From Planktothrix sp. PCC 11201 (lineage in GTDB: Bacteria; Cyanobacteriota; Cyanobacteriia; Cyanobacteriales; Microcoleaceae): 64,000 bases of DNA. The position numbers and the translations under genes were made by a program. Every line of letters starts with the position of its first letter. Within the stretch, counting starts at the first letter, position 1. Positions 35,021-43,773 of the stretch are shown here, piece by piece. The notes under the pieces are model-generated. The model saw only the letters and a program-made list of their open reading frames with translations. It searched no databases and was not told the origin of the DNA. The stretch is taken from NCBI RefSeq assembly GCF_900009135.1, contig NZ_LT797701.1:472524-536523 (forward strand), written 5' to 3'.

Positions 35021-36112
35021 ATGAGTCAACGAGTTTTAATCCTAGGAGGCCGAGGAAGAATTGGCAATAGTGTTGCCGAAGATCTAGCCCAACATACCGC
35101 CGCCGAGATTACCATTACCGGACGGAATCTGACGGAAAATATAGGAATTAATCCCCGATTTCAGCAGTTAGAATTAGATCTCAATGATCAAGCTAAATTA
35201 GAAACTGCGATCGCTAATTCCGATTTAGTCATCCACTGTGCCGGGCCATTTCAATCTCGAGATTTAGGAGTTTTAAAAACCTGTATTCAACATCAGGTTA
35301 ACTATATTGATGTCAGTGATAATCGAGACTTTACCCGCCGGATTTTAGACCATTCTGAAGCCGCTAAAAAAGCCGGAGTTACCGCTATTATTAATACGGG
35401 TATTTTCCCCGGTATTTCTAATAGCATGGTGCGTCAAGGTGCAGAACAATTTGATCAGGTGGAAAAAATCCACTTAAGTTATGTAGTTGGCGGGTCTGGA
35501 GGGGCGGGAATCACCGTCATGAGAACCACCTTTCTCGGGTTACAATCTCCGTTTCCAGTGTGGATAAACGGACAATGGCAAACGATTAAACCCTATAGCG
35601 AACGAGAAACCATTGAATTTCCTCCTCCCTACGGAAAAACCGGGGTTTATTGGTTTGATATGCCAGAATGTTTCACCTTAGTAGACTCTTTTCCCGTTAA
35701 AACTGTGATTACCAAATTTGGCACTATTCCCGATTTTTATAATTATTTAACTTGGAGTGTCGCCCATTGGTGGCCAGAAAGTTGGCTAAAAAATCCCGCC
35801 GTGATTGAGTTCTTATCCCAGGTCAGTTATCGGATGACCAATGTAACCGATATTTGGAGTGGTATCGGAGTAGCAGTGCGTTCCTGTGTGACCGGAATTA
35901 AACAGGGAAAAACCGTTGATTTTTGTTCTACCATTGTTCATGAAAATACCGCTAAAATTGCCGGAATTGGCACCGGAACAATTGCGAAACTTTGCTTAAA
36001 GGGTGAACTACAAAAGCCCGGAGTTTGGCCAGTAGAACAGGTACTTTCGACTCCCTTATTTGAAGCTGGCTTGAATCAACGGGGCGTTAATATTCAAACC
36101 CATTTTAATTAG
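35021..36112 (+). CDS. Saccharopine dehydrogenase-like NADP-binding protein
   Basis: This 363-aa protein has an N-terminal Rossmann domain with RVLILGGRGRIGNSVAEDLAQ and the segment LVIHCAGPFQSRDLGVLKTCI typical of saccharopine dehydrogenase-like oxidoreductases. The C-terminal half contains the substrate domain with GGAGITVMRTTFLGL. GGAG lies 8-9 nt before the ATG. It follows the CNB-MGS gene by 27 nt and may be co-transcribed with it. The substrate is not evident; lysine synthesis is not implied. Confidence 0.87.
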   Translation: MSQRVLILGGRGRIGNSVAEDLAQHTAAEITITGRNLTENIGINPRFQQLELDLNDQAKLETAIANSDLVIHCAGPFQSRDLGVLKTCIQHQVNYIDVSDNRDFTRRILDHSEAAKKAGVTAIINTGIFPGISNSMVRQGAEQFDQVEKIHLSYVVGGSGGAGITVMRTTFLGLQSPFPVWINGQWQTIKPYSERETIEFPPPYGKTGVYWFDMPECFTLVDSFPVKTVITKFGTIPDFYNYLTWSVAHWWPESWLKNPAVIEFLSQVSYRMTNVTDIWSGIGVAVRSCVTGIKQGKTVDFCSTIVHENTAKIAGIGTGTIAKLCLKGELQKPGVWPVEQVLSTPLFEAGLNQRGVNIQTHFN

Positions 36113-36124
36113 AAATTAAACAGA

Positions 36125-36391
36125 CTAACGCAAAAACGGAGGGCGTTTAGTATCCGTGTCGGTTTTATTTTTAGCCGACTCAGCTAGGAAACGTTTTAAG
36201 GCTTTTTCACGGTTTTTCATAAACGCCCCCCAAAACCCGGGTTGAAACTCATCCATCGTTTTCGCTAAAGCCCAAACATCAATGGCTAGGATGTTGTACA
36301 TTCGTTCATCTTCGCACTTGAGAGTATTAATCTGTTCTAGGAGCTTGCGTTTTATACTAGAAATCGATTGATCTTCATCGTTGGTGGTCAT
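36125..36391 (-). CDS. Conserved hypothetical protein
   Basis: This 88-aa protein is soluble and mainly helical (SSIKRKLLEQINTLKCEDERMYNILAIDVWALAKTMDEFQPGFWGAFMKNREKALKRF split around one Cys), with a charged disordered tail. No known domain. It is convergent with the preceding gene and divergent from the DUF2854 gene, whose start is 44-74 nt away. Confidence 0.7.
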   Translation of the reverse strand: MTTNDEDQSISSIKRKLLEQINTLKCEDERMYNILAIDVWALAKTMDEFQPGFWGAFMKNREKALKRFLAESAKNKTDTDTKRPPFLR

Positions 36392-36465
36392 ATTGAACGT
36401 TTAATAAAATGGCGTAGCAGTTTAGAATCAACAGAGTGAGTTCTAGCAGAATACTTTTGATTAAT

Positions 36466-37014
36466 ATGTTACGTCAAACTTCTTTGGGCGCCCTAGGTTT
36501 AGTGGTGGGTGGAATCTTAACTGTAGTGGGTTTTGCTGCCTATTTTGCGGATAATGCCACCTTAAACTTAGCTGGATTTTTCTATGGAATTCCCGTATTA
36601 TTAGGAGGGTTAGCCCTAAAAGCGGCAGAACTCAAACCCATCCCATTTACTCAAGCGACATCCTCTGAGGTCTTGGCCCGCCGAGAACAACAGGCTACAG
36701 ACACCCAAAATCAAGTCCGCAAGGATGTCACCCGGTATCGCTATGGCCAAGAAGCCCATTTATCCGATGTCCTAGAACGTCTGGGACTTAGCCCCAATCG
36801 TGAAGAACGTCCCCTCCTCCAGGGTATTCGAGAAACCCTGATTAATGATTCCTATTCTTTGATTTTAGAGTTTGATTCTCCCTTTATGTCTTTGGAAAAT
36901 TGGCAAAAAAAACAAGATAAAATAGCTAAGTTTTTTGGCCCTAATTTACAGGTTCAAATTACCCAACCCCGAGAAGAACAGATTGATGTTGCTTTAATTT
37001 CAGATCAAACTTAG
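36466..37014 (+). CDS. DUF2854 membrane protein
   Basis: This 182-aa protein matches DUF2854, a conserved protein of cyanobacteria and plastids. It has two hydrophobic segments (about 6-28 and 35-52; GALGLVVGGILTVVGFAAYF, FYGIPVLLGGLALKAAELKP) and a soluble C-terminal domain (DVLERLGLSPNREERPLLQGIRE). I take the ATG at 36466 (MLRQTSLGALG) as start because relatives begin there; a GTG at 36436 would add ten residues. Function unknown. Confidence 0.85.
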   Translation: MLRQTSLGALGLVVGGILTVVGFAAYFADNATLNLAGFFYGIPVLLGGLALKAAELKPIPFTQATSSEVLARREQQATDTQNQVRKDVTRYRYGQEAHLSDVLERLGLSPNREERPLLQGIRETLINDSYSLILEFDSPFMSLENWQKKQDKIAKFFGPNLQVQITQPREEQIDVALISDQT

Positions 37015-37331
37015 TTTGGTTCTTTAGTAGATAGTATGCTGAAGTAATGCAAAACCCCATAACCCTAGTTTTCAAGGTACGCTGTCCCTCGATGACTGGG
37101 TTTTATGGTGTAGCACTGCGCGCTAGGGAACAGGGAATACCGGAACAGGCCGCGTCATGAACCCCCATTCTACAAACTCATGACAGGCTTCGACTCCGCT
37201 CAGGAGAACCCTGTCGAACGGGAATGGGCAACAGAGCAGGTTACAAGGTTTAGTATTGTCAAACACCTTAGTTGGTAGTGCTATAGTTCACCTCCTCCTA
37301 TCTAATTGCAAATATTTCAATTTATACTAAA
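37015..37331. other. Intergenic region with dispersed repeats
   Basis: This 317-bp gap contains an AGGGAACAGGGAATACCGGAACAGG motif (about 37132-37156) and an imperfect hairpin GACAGGCTTCGACTCCGCTC...ACCCTGTC (about 37182-37218). Both are of types seen elsewhere as dispersed repeats. No gene is seen. Confidence 0.5.
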
Positions 37332-38240
37332 ATGAACAAAGGTTTTAGACACATCAAAAAGTTCAATATTTGGGGAAAAAGAAACTTTTATAAAACCAGA
37401 CTCCTTTCCATCGGAATTTTGGCTGTTAACCTTCCCCTAATCTTTTATATACTTTATCTAATTTTTTATGCTCATTCCTTTTTAAGTGGGGATATTTTTA
37501 CTATTATTTTTATCGGTACAATCGCAGGTGTTTTTTTATTATACCGACATATTGACTCGGTTAAACAGTCTATATTGTTAGTAACAAAATCCTTGAATGT
37601 GTATTTTAATCAAGGAGAAATTCCAGAATTTACTCCGAGCCATTATCAGGAAATTAATCAACTCTACAAAGCGATTAAATTTGCCATTCAAAGTAATGAA
37701 CAAAAGATTTTAGATCTCGAAAATATTATTCTATCCCATCGAGAAGAATCCCTGCAAATTGTTCTGGAACGAGAAACCGCAGAAATTCATCTTCGCCAAT
37801 GTTTAAGTATAGCCAACCGTCATCATTTACCCCTATGCGTTGCTCTAATTAGTGTCGAAGACAGCACGTTAACTGAAAACTCAGATTTTTTAGCAACTCC
37901 ATCCTCCCAAATTATTCATCTAATGCAGGAATTAAAACAAATTTTGCGAGAAAGTGATTGGGTCGCCCATTGGAAAAAGGATGAATTTCTATTAGCTATT
38001 TTCTCGGAATTGCCCGGAACAAAAATAGCACTCAACCGAATTTTAGATCGTTTGGTTAATCAAGAAGAATCCCTTGAAAATAACTGTTCTACTCAGTGTT
38101 CTATCTATATTGGATATACAAAAGCTCAACCCAATGAACACTATCGCGCCTGCATTGACCGAATAAATCAAGCCCTACAACAAGCTAAAATTACAGGAGA
38201 ACGTTGTGTTTTTTTTGAGGGAATAGGGAATAGGCAATAG
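37332..38240 (+). CDS. Membrane protein with degenerate GGDEF domain
   Basis: This 302-aa protein has two transmembrane segments (about 25-48 and 54-72), a coiled-coil linker (about 115-160) and a C-terminal domain aligning with diguanylate cyclases: RETAEIHLRQCLSIANRHHLPLCVALISVED and SDWVAHWKKDEFLLAIF, where the GGDEF signature is WKKDEF. The catalytic Gly-Gly is lost, so it should not make cyclic di-GMP. The last six residues (GIGNRQ) are encoded by the start of a tandem repeat array. Confidence 0.8.
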   Translation: MNKGFRHIKKFNIWGKRNFYKTRLLSIGILAVNLPLIFYILYLIFYAHSFLSGDIFTIIFIGTIAGVFLLYRHIDSVKQSILLVTKSLNVYFNQGEIPEFTPSHYQEINQLYKAIKFAIQSNEQKILDLENIILSHREESLQIVLERETAEIHLRQCLSIANRHHLPLCVALISVEDSTLTENSDFLATPSSQIIHLMQELKQILRESDWVAHWKKDEFLLAIFSELPGTKIALNRILDRLVNQEESLENNCSTQCSIYIGYTKAQPNEHYRACIDRINQALQQAKITGERCVFFEGIGNRQ

Positions 38241-38330
38241 GGAATAGGCAATAGGTAATAGGTTATGGGTAATAGAAAGACTTTACCTCCCCTGCTCCCC
38301 TGCTCCCCCTGCTCCCCTGCTCCCCCCTGT
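38221..38330. repeat. Two adjacent short tandem repeat arrays
   Basis: The left part repeats GGAATAGGCAATA-type units (38221-38275); the right part repeats CCCCTGCTC (about 38287-38327). The first array contains the stop codon of the GGDEF-like gene. Confidence 0.75.
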
Positions 38331-38965
38331 TAACTCTTAACTTCCGTCATTTCAATAACACGGTCATCTAAATCTTTAACTAAAAAATTTAACGGTCTTT
38401 CGCTGCGAATTTTATGTTTTACCCCACGCAATTGTACCCGCATTAAAATTTGTTCTAAACAGTCTTTATCAAAACAAACATGACGTTCTTGATCTTTTGA
38501 ACCATAACTAGCCCCGCTAATAATATGTAACTGAGTGTTTTTCATCAGTTGATACCATAATCCCTCCGTGCCTTGCATTTTAGACGTTACAGCATTCCCC
38601 GCAGGAGCAGAAAGATAAAGGGGATCAATTCCAGCCCCTAATGTTTGTTCATAGTTATAGTAATAATGTAAAGGCACATCTGCCACGGACAGTCCTAATA
38701 AACCTTCATAAAAATCCCGGGCTACATTCAAATCAGAAACCATAATCGTGTGAACCTTCGGTGCGCTGGTGAGAAACATCCACATAGCCACGGCATAGGC
38801 TGCCAGTAGCATCACCATCACCCCCTGAGTGGAAAAAATCCCGTCAAAAATCGGAAATTCAGGGAAAAACGCACTTAACGGTAAAAAATGAAATGGAAAA
38901 TTCATAAAATTAACGGCTATCAGCATGAATAGATTCAGGACTAGGGAACCAATAATCGCTGCCAT
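38330..38965 (-). CDS. Membrane-anchored VOC/glyoxalase-like protein
   Basis: This 211-aa protein has two N-terminal hydrophobic segments (about 3-22 and 46-66) followed by a vicinal-oxygen-chelate (glyoxalase-type) domain: PKVHTIMVSDLNVARDFYEGLLGLSVAD, HVCFDKDCLEQIL and the end FLVKDLDDRVIEMTEV. The conserved H...E ligands of the fold are present as His73, His163 and Glu206-like positions. Substrate unknown. It converges on the GGDEF-like gene across the tandem repeats. Confidence 0.8.
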   Translation of the reverse strand: MAAIIGSLVLNLFMLIAVNFMNFPFHFLPLSAFFPEFPIFDGIFSTQGVMVMLLAAYAVAMWMFLTSAPKVHTIMVSDLNVARDFYEGLLGLSVADVPLHYYYNYEQTLGAGIDPLYLSAPAGNAVTSKMQGTEGLWYQLMKNTQLHIISGASYGSKDQERHVCFDKDCLEQILMRVQLRGVKHKIRSERPLNFLVKDLDDRVIEMTEVKS

Positions 38966-39064
38966 CCCAAAGACTGAGACGATCTGCTAGTGATTATGTT
39001 AACAAAAAGTTTTGACAACTCCTGTACAATCATGTCTTTTTAGACTAGACATTGCTATCGAACT

Positions 39065-39472
39065 ATGAATAATCAGATTGATGTGTTTGTCTATGGTACG
39101 CTCAAGCCAGGGGGATATAACTATCAACGCTATTGTCAGGGGCAAGTCATAGCCCAGCGTCGGGCCCTTGCCTTGGGAAAACTCTATGCTCTATCTTTAG
39201 GTTATCCGGGGATGGTAGCTGGGGATGGTATCGTACAGGGGGTGATTTTATCCTTTGCAAACCCTAATATTTTTTGGGATTTAGATCAATTAGAAGATTA
39301 CCAACCCCATCGCCCGGCTGAAGAAAACGAATATCAGCGACAACAGATTCCGGTTTTTGATCTTAAGCATCAACCTTTAGGCTTAGTTTGGGTTTATTTG
39401 ATGGATATTAAAACCGTTGAGTTTTATTCCGGGGTTTTAATTCCTGATGGCTGTTGGAAAAATCAATATTGA
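39065..39472 (+). CDS. Gamma-glutamylcyclotransferase-like (AIG2/YtfP) protein
   Basis: This 135-aa protein has the cyclotransferase start VFVYGTLKPGGYNYQRYC (YGTLK), the GxxYxLxxGYPGMV segment, and the catalytic glutamate in DLDQLEDYQP. The C-terminus VWVYLMDIKT is typical. The family acts on gamma-glutamyl-amine or -peptide substrates, but the substrate here is not evident. It is separated from the SigG/anti-sigma pair by a shared terminator. Confidence 0.9.
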   Translation: MNNQIDVFVYGTLKPGGYNYQRYCQGQVIAQRRALALGKLYALSLGYPGMVAGDGIVQGVILSFANPNIFWDLDQLEDYQPHRPAEENEYQRQQIPVFDLKHQPLGLVWVYLMDIKTVEFYSGVLIPDGCWKNQY

Positions 39473-39482
39473 GCTTAAAATA

Positions 39483-39519
39483 AACCCCAAGGATATTGTA
39501 TTTCAGTTTCCCTGGGGTT
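39483..39519. terminator. Bidirectional terminator hairpin
   Basis: AACCCCAAGG pairs with CCTGGGGTT (one A bulged), followed by ATCTTATTTT on the plus strand, between the convergent cyclotransferase and anti-sigma genes. Confidence 0.65.
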
Positions 39520-39527
39520 ATCTTATT

Positions 39528-40079
39528 TTAATTTATCGGTCTTGAAACCGCAGCTTTCGGAATCGGAATAATCGGTTGATCCACGCTAATACTAACCGCA
39601 TTCGGAGTAATAATCGGGATCAAGGGTTCATTTAAGGCAATTTCTAAGGGTTCCGAATTGTTCATTGTTTCAGACTGGGCAAACATCGGAAAACGCCCAG
39701 AATTGCCTGGGATAGCACTAGAAAAGGTCATGACTAATAAAGCCGCGATCGCAGTTCCTCCCCAAGTCACCATCCTACGGGTTCTCTGATTTAACCTTTG
39801 GAAAACCAGGGTGGTCAGTTGCTGCACCGAAGTACCAGAAGCAGGAACAGGAGCGTTTTGTAAGCCCGAACGCAGGTGCAGGAGTTGTAGATAAGTTGCT
39901 TTAATCTTAGGATCAGTATCCAGCCAAAGCTGAACCTGACGGCGTTCTGTCACCGTCGCTTCATTGTCCAGGTAGGCACTGAGTAATTGGATTTTAGGGT
40001 CAAGATCCGAGTATTCCTCAGATAGATGTCCCCCGATGGTTAAGTGAGTTTGTGGTTCTGGCTCAAAATTATGCTTCAT
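39528..40079 (-). CDS. Membrane-bound anti-sigma factor (partner of SigG)
   Basis: This 183-aa protein has an N-terminal anti-sigma region (PKIQLLSAYLDNEATVTERRQVQLWLDTDPK), one transmembrane helix (about 102-120, TWGGTAIAALLVMTFSSAI) and an extracytoplasmic tail rich in Pro/Ile. The ATG at 40079 has GGGGGTG upstream, so I prefer it to the ATG at 40100. It lies 112 nt after the ECF sigma factor gene and very probably holds that sigma factor inactive at the membrane until a signal arrives. Confidence 0.85.
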   Translation of the reverse strand: MKHNFEPEPQTHLTIGGHLSEEYSDLDPKIQLLSAYLDNEATVTERRQVQLWLDTDPKIKATYLQLLHLRSGLQNAPVPASGTSVQQLTTLVFQRLNQRTRRMVTWGGTAIAALLVMTFSSAIPGNSGRFPMFAQSETMNNSEPLEIALNEPLIPIITPNAVSISVDQPIIPIPKAAVSRPIN

Positions 40080-40191
40080 CGGAACACCCCCGTTGACCAA
40101 ATATCAAATCAGACATGAGAAATTGGGGTTTAACCTATAGAACTATTATATCCCTATTAAGGGGAATTTCACCCGCTCGTCTACCCAGAGT

Positions 40192-40848
40192 TTAGGGATT
40201 GAGATACACTTGCAGATCGGTTTGTAAGCGTTGACGCGCTCTGGCGATTCTTGACTTTACGGTTCCCAGGGAAACCCCGGTAATTTCGGCAATTTCTTCA
40301 TAAGCTAATCCTTCAATTTCCCGCAGAACAATTGTGGTGCGGAAGGCTTCGGGTAAATCGGCGATCGCTTCATGAAGATGACTATAAAATTCACGGGTTG
40401 CCATATCCTCATCCGGGCCTGGGCCATCGGCGGCGATTTCCCAATCCATTTCCCCATCTTCTATATTGCGAGGGGCATCTAAAGACAGGGGGGGTTTGAC
40501 CCGTTTGCGCTTGCGGAGTTCATCGTAAAATAAATTAGTGGCAATTCGACTTAACCAGCCCCGAAATTTGACGGGTTCCTGTAGGCGTTTAATATTACGA
40601 TAGACCCGAATCCAGATTTCTTGGGCGAGGTCGGCCCGATCCTGCCAGTCTGGGGCGAGGTGGTAGAGAATCTTATCAACATGGGACTGATACCGACGAA
40701 GCAGTTCTGTAAAGGCTGCTTTATCTGGACAGACTCCCTCTTGACACCGCAGAACTAAATCGGTATTGGGGAGTTGTTCAAGGGGAAGTTGCTCTAGGGG
40801 GATAGAGACTTCAGCATTAGACCAGGAGATGGGGATAGATTGGCTCAT
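40192..40848 (-). CDS. sigG: ECF RNA polymerase sigma factor, SigG type
   Basis: This 218-aa protein has sigma region 2 (DLAQEIWIRVYRNIKRLQEPVKFRGWLSRIATNLFYDELRKRKR) and region 4 (LPEAFRTTIVLREIEGLAYEEIAEITGVSLGTVKSRIARARQRL), without regions 1 and 3, so it is a group 3/ECF factor. The sequence closely fits cyanobacterial SigG. The N-terminus carries a duplicated PLEQL (PLEQLPLEQLPN). The anti-sigma gene follows. It directs transcription of an extracytoplasmic stress regulon that cannot be seen here. Confidence 0.93.
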   Translation of the reverse strand: MSQSIPISWSNAEVSIPLEQLPLEQLPNTDLVLRCQEGVCPDKAAFTELLRRYQSHVDKILYHLAPDWQDRADLAQEIWIRVYRNIKRLQEPVKFRGWLSRIATNLFYDELRKRKRVKPPLSLDAPRNIEDGEMDWEIAADGPGPDEDMATREFYSHLHEAIADLPEAFRTTIVLREIEGLAYEEIAEITGVSLGTVKSRIARARQRLQTDLQVYLNP

Positions 40849-41309
40849 GGGTGGAACTTGGTTGATGAAAGATTCCGTTAAGGGTTGACGCGACCCGGAT
40901 TGATAGTGTTCCTGGGTTCAAACTTGTTAGTTAGGATACCAGGGCTAGAGATGAGCTTTTTCACCTAACGGGTGTTTTTCCCTTATATTAGTGGAAGTTT
41001 TGCCCTTTGTCATGAAAAATTTCTCATCAAATTCGGGTCATCATTGTATTAAAGGATACGTTTGCTCGGATTGAATTTCGGGAAAATTGGCGGGTTAATA
41101 AAATTTATCTCTGGGAAACAGAAGTTATCAGGACTTACGCAAAACAACCATATCCAGTAGGGGCGAACGGCCGTTCGCCCCTACTGATGGTGTATAATTA
41201 GTTATTCTGCGTAAGTCCTAGTTATTTTAAAATTCGCCCCAAGATGAATCTTGTCTGATTAATCCTAGGGGATATTTAAACCTGGGTATTTTTCTAATTT
41301 TCATCTTTT
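40849..41309. other. Intergenic region holding a MITE
   Basis: This 461-bp gap contains the promoter region of the sigma factor gene and the 92-bp MITE at 41129-41220. The remainder has no recognisable gene. Confidence 0.5.
41129..41220. mobile_element. 92-bp MITE with target duplication
   Basis: Terminal inverted repeats AGGACTTACGCA (41130-41141) and TGCGTAAGTCCT (41208-41219) enclose a perfect 30-bp palindrome, AGTAGGGGCGAACGG and its complement (41157-41186). GTTAT flanks both sides (41124-41128 and 41221-41225), fitting a 5-bp target duplication. It has no coding capacity. Confidence 0.8.
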
Positions 41310-42674
41310 TTATAGGAGTAAATACTGCTTAATTAGAGGTGATAACCAGAAACTATTCTCGATTTTTTCTACTAAACAACGCCGTTGTAAAGATTGTAAG
41401 ACATTAACTAATTCTAAGTCTAAATTGGGTTGTTTGTCTATTAATTTTGCCAGTTTTAGGGGTTGAGTTTCCCTAGCCAGTATGGACAATATTTGTTTTT
41501 CTCTATCGGACAGGCGATCGCACTGTTGCCGTAAAATATCTTTAACATCTTCGGGTAATAAGATGGTATCATTTTGTAATAAATCAGTAACATTGACTCC
41601 TAATTCTTGAATCAGAGTTGCAACACTTTTTAACCATAAAGGGTTGCCTTGGTAACGGTGAATAAGTATTGAGTAGTCGATTTCTGCTAACCCGTAATCC
41701 CTGAGTATTTCCTGTGCGGCTACAATATCTAAACCTGTGATTTGTAAGGTACGAATAGGATTATTTTGGCTTTCAATTTGAGAGATTTCTCTGGGTTGTT
41801 CCCAACCGATTAAAACAAAGCAACTTTGATGGGATAATTTTTCTATCTGTTTAAAAAATAAGCGATATTCTTCATATTCTGGTTTATACTTTCCTGCCAA
41901 TTCGCCACTACTGAAAAGATTGTGAACATCATCTAATATGATTAAACAGCGATGCTTTTGTAAATACTTAATTAGGGATAAGGGTTTCGGTTTAGTTGTA
42001 GGGGAGTCTAGTTTTTCTGACTGGGAGAAAAGCTGAATTAGTTCCTGTTGAAATTCGTCTAGGGTGTGGGATACGTTTATAGTGCGCCAAATTATGTAAT
42101 CAAATTGATTTTTTATTTGTTGTACGAGTTGTACTGCTAGGGATGTTTTCCCAATACCGCTAATACCCGTAATAGCAATCAGGCGACATTGTGCTTGTAA
42201 AATCCAGGTGGTCAGGGTTTCTAGTTCAGGAGTGCGATCGTAAAAAGCACCCAAATCAGGCATCTCGCTTAAATCTTGATGTGGAGTTTCAGGTTGTTTT
42301 GTGTTGGATGTTTCTTGATTTGGTGGGGGTGAGTTTGGTGTATTTGGGGGGTGTCTAGGTTGTTCACAAGTGTTAAAACTACTAATTGCAACGTTTTCAA
42401 AATTAGAAACATTTTCAAATATAAACCTTCCCATTACCGATCTAACATTCGATTTACTTACTTCTTCCCCTAATTCTTCTGAAAGTATTTCCCATAATGC
42501 CGATCCCACTTTCCTGGCACTACTTTCTGAACAGTCAAAATCCTTAGCTATTTCTTTGTATGTCTCGCGTTGTATAGTTCCTTGCAGTATTGCTTCTTGT
42601 AAGTCGTCAAGGTGCTGACCCGTTTTCTCGAAGACTATCTTATCAGCAAGTTTTAAGGCTTCTTTTAAGTTCAT
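41310..42674 (-). CDS. STAND NTPase: HTH N-terminus and NB-ARC ATPase
   Basis: This 454-aa protein starts at MNLKEALKLADKIVFEKTGQHL, the helix-turn-helix found at the N-terminus of many cyanobacterial STAND and vWA-MoxR-associated proteins. A Pro/Thr/Asn-rich linker (about 95-150) leads to an NB-ARC ATPase with Walker A GISGIGKTS and Walker B LIILDDVH, and a winged-helix end. Relatives usually continue into WD40 or TPR sensor repeats; this protein stops directly after the winged helix. A longer frame from 42821 exists but lacks support. A role in stress or phage response is possible. Confidence 0.8.
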   Translation of the reverse strand: MNLKEALKLADKIVFEKTGQHLDDLQEAILQGTIQRETYKEIAKDFDCSESSARKVGSALWEILSEELGEEVSKSNVRSVMGRFIFENVSNFENVAISSFNTCEQPRHPPNTPNSPPPNQETSNTKQPETPHQDLSEMPDLGAFYDRTPELETLTTWILQAQCRLIAITGISGIGKTSLAVQLVQQIKNQFDYIIWRTINVSHTLDEFQQELIQLFSQSEKLDSPTTKPKPLSLIKYLQKHRCLIILDDVHNLFSSGELAGKYKPEYEEYRLFFKQIEKLSHQSCFVLIGWEQPREISQIESQNNPIRTLQITGLDIVAAQEILRDYGLAEIDYSILIHRYQGNPLWLKSVATLIQELGVNVTDLLQNDTILLPEDVKDILRQQCDRLSDREKQILSILARETQPLKLAKLIDKQPNLDLELVNVLQSLQRRCLVEKIENSFWLSPLIKQYLLL

Positions 42675-42891
42675 TGGGGTCAGGACAGGTTTTTTTGTAT
42701 TATAGTTCACATTTAGGAACAGTTTAGTACATTTTCCCACCTTTTTGTACAAAATGTAGATAAAATCGGGTAGGTGGGGGACTGCGATGGGAACAAAATT
42801 GAACATTTTTGGGGTGGGCAATGCTGTAAATTTTAAATACTATAGAAGAAGTATAAAAAGTAACTTGTAGATATTTAAAAGGAAGGTCAAA

Positions 42892-43239
42892 ATGTTACGA
42901 GCTTTGATGGCTGTTTTTCTTGCATTTGCTATTACTATAGCAGGAACCGCCAAGCCTGCCTATGCTTACTCAGGTGATTCAAATATAGTATCGGTTTCTC
43001 CAATCGAGGTTCCTGTAAATTCTGATTCCTTCATAGAAGGAATAAAGAATGGAGCTGGAGTAATGATAGGAGGAATTTTGGTTTGCTACTCCCTTACATT
43101 GGCTACACCAATTTTTGCTCCGGCTGCGACTTTAGCAGCTTTTTGCCCATCTTTGACGACTACTGCTACAGTTGCGGAAGGTACGGGAGTAACCCAAATA
43201 ATTCTTAAAGGATTCAGGGAAGTTGTACACGCACACTAA
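42892..43239 (+). CDS. Small secreted or membrane protein
   Basis: This 115-aa protein has a signal peptide (MLRALMAVFLAFAITIAGTA, predicted cleavage after AYA near residue 25) and a hydrophobic stretch (about 60-92: GGILVCYSLTLATPIFAPAATL) with two cysteines. No domain is recognised. GGAAGG lies about 8 nt before the ATG. It is divergent from the NB-ARC ATPase gene, 217 bp away. It may be an envelope protein; function unknown. Confidence 0.65.
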   Translation: MLRALMAVFLAFAITIAGTAKPAYAYSGDSNIVSVSPIEVPVNSDSFIEGIKNGAGVMIGGILVCYSLTLATPIFAPAATLAAFCPSLTTTATVAEGTGVTQIILKGFREVVHAH

Positions 43240-43299
43240 GCTTGTGGAAAAAGATGTTAATTGGCTCAGAGTCTTTTTAAAGGACTTTAGGCGGTAGAG

Positions 43300-43436
43300 T
43301 GTGACTTTCGTAAAGCATTGTCTTTCTTAAAAAACCGGGTTTCTGAGATCACTAAACCGTCTGTGCCGAGATTTTATTCAGAAACCCAGTTTCTCACCCC
43401 CACGCGATCGCACCACCAAAAGAAAGCGCGATCGCA
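43300..43436. repeat. Direct repeat, left copy, flanking the toxin-antitoxin pair
   Basis: The order GTGACTTT-GTAAA, AAACCGGGTTTCT, TCACCCCCACGCGATCGC and CCAAAAGAAAGCGCGATCGC is shared with 44185-44270. The left copy has about 45 extra bases with a second AGAAACCC. The gap 43240-43548 holds no other gene. Confidence 0.65.
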
Positions 43437-43548
43437 CCTCTCCCATAGCTTAGATTTCCTCCTTCACTAGCTAACAACCTCGTCAAAACAGTTGAGATTG
43501 AGGCAAATAAGACCTATTGTTGATTTAAGCAATACTCTCAAAAACATT

Positions 43549-43773
43549 ATGGAATACCATAACATCATCACGATTGAACCTGGAAAACGCAGTGGCAAGC
43601 CGTGTATTCGGGGAATGCGAATCACTGTGTACGATATCCTAGAGTATCTCGCAGGTGGTATGACAGAGGCAGAAATTTTAGAAGATTTTTCGGAACTAAC
43701 TTCAGAAGACATCAAAGCTTGCCTTACCTTTGCAGCTGAGCGAGAGAAAAAATTATTTGTGGTATCGTTGTGA
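43549..43773 (+). CDS. DUF433 antitoxin (VapB45-like)
   Basis: This 74-aa protein is a DUF433 antitoxin: HNIITIEPGKRSGKPCIRGMRITVYDILEYLAGGMTEAEIL is typical, with the PxIRGTRI-like motif. The start is taken at MEYHNI (43549) rather than the upstream ATG. Its stop overlaps the GTG start of the toxin gene by 4 nt. The protein should bind DNA as a repressor and neutralise the DUF5615 toxin. Confidence 0.9.
   Translation: MEYHNIITIEPGKRSGKPCIRGMRITVYDILEYLAGGMTEAEILEDFSELTSEDIKACLTFAAEREKKLFVVSL

Noticed and set aside
42675-42821. Longer N-terminus for the NB-ARC protein
   Set aside because: The extra 49 residues do not resemble relatives, which begin at the helix-turn-helix MNLKEALKLA.
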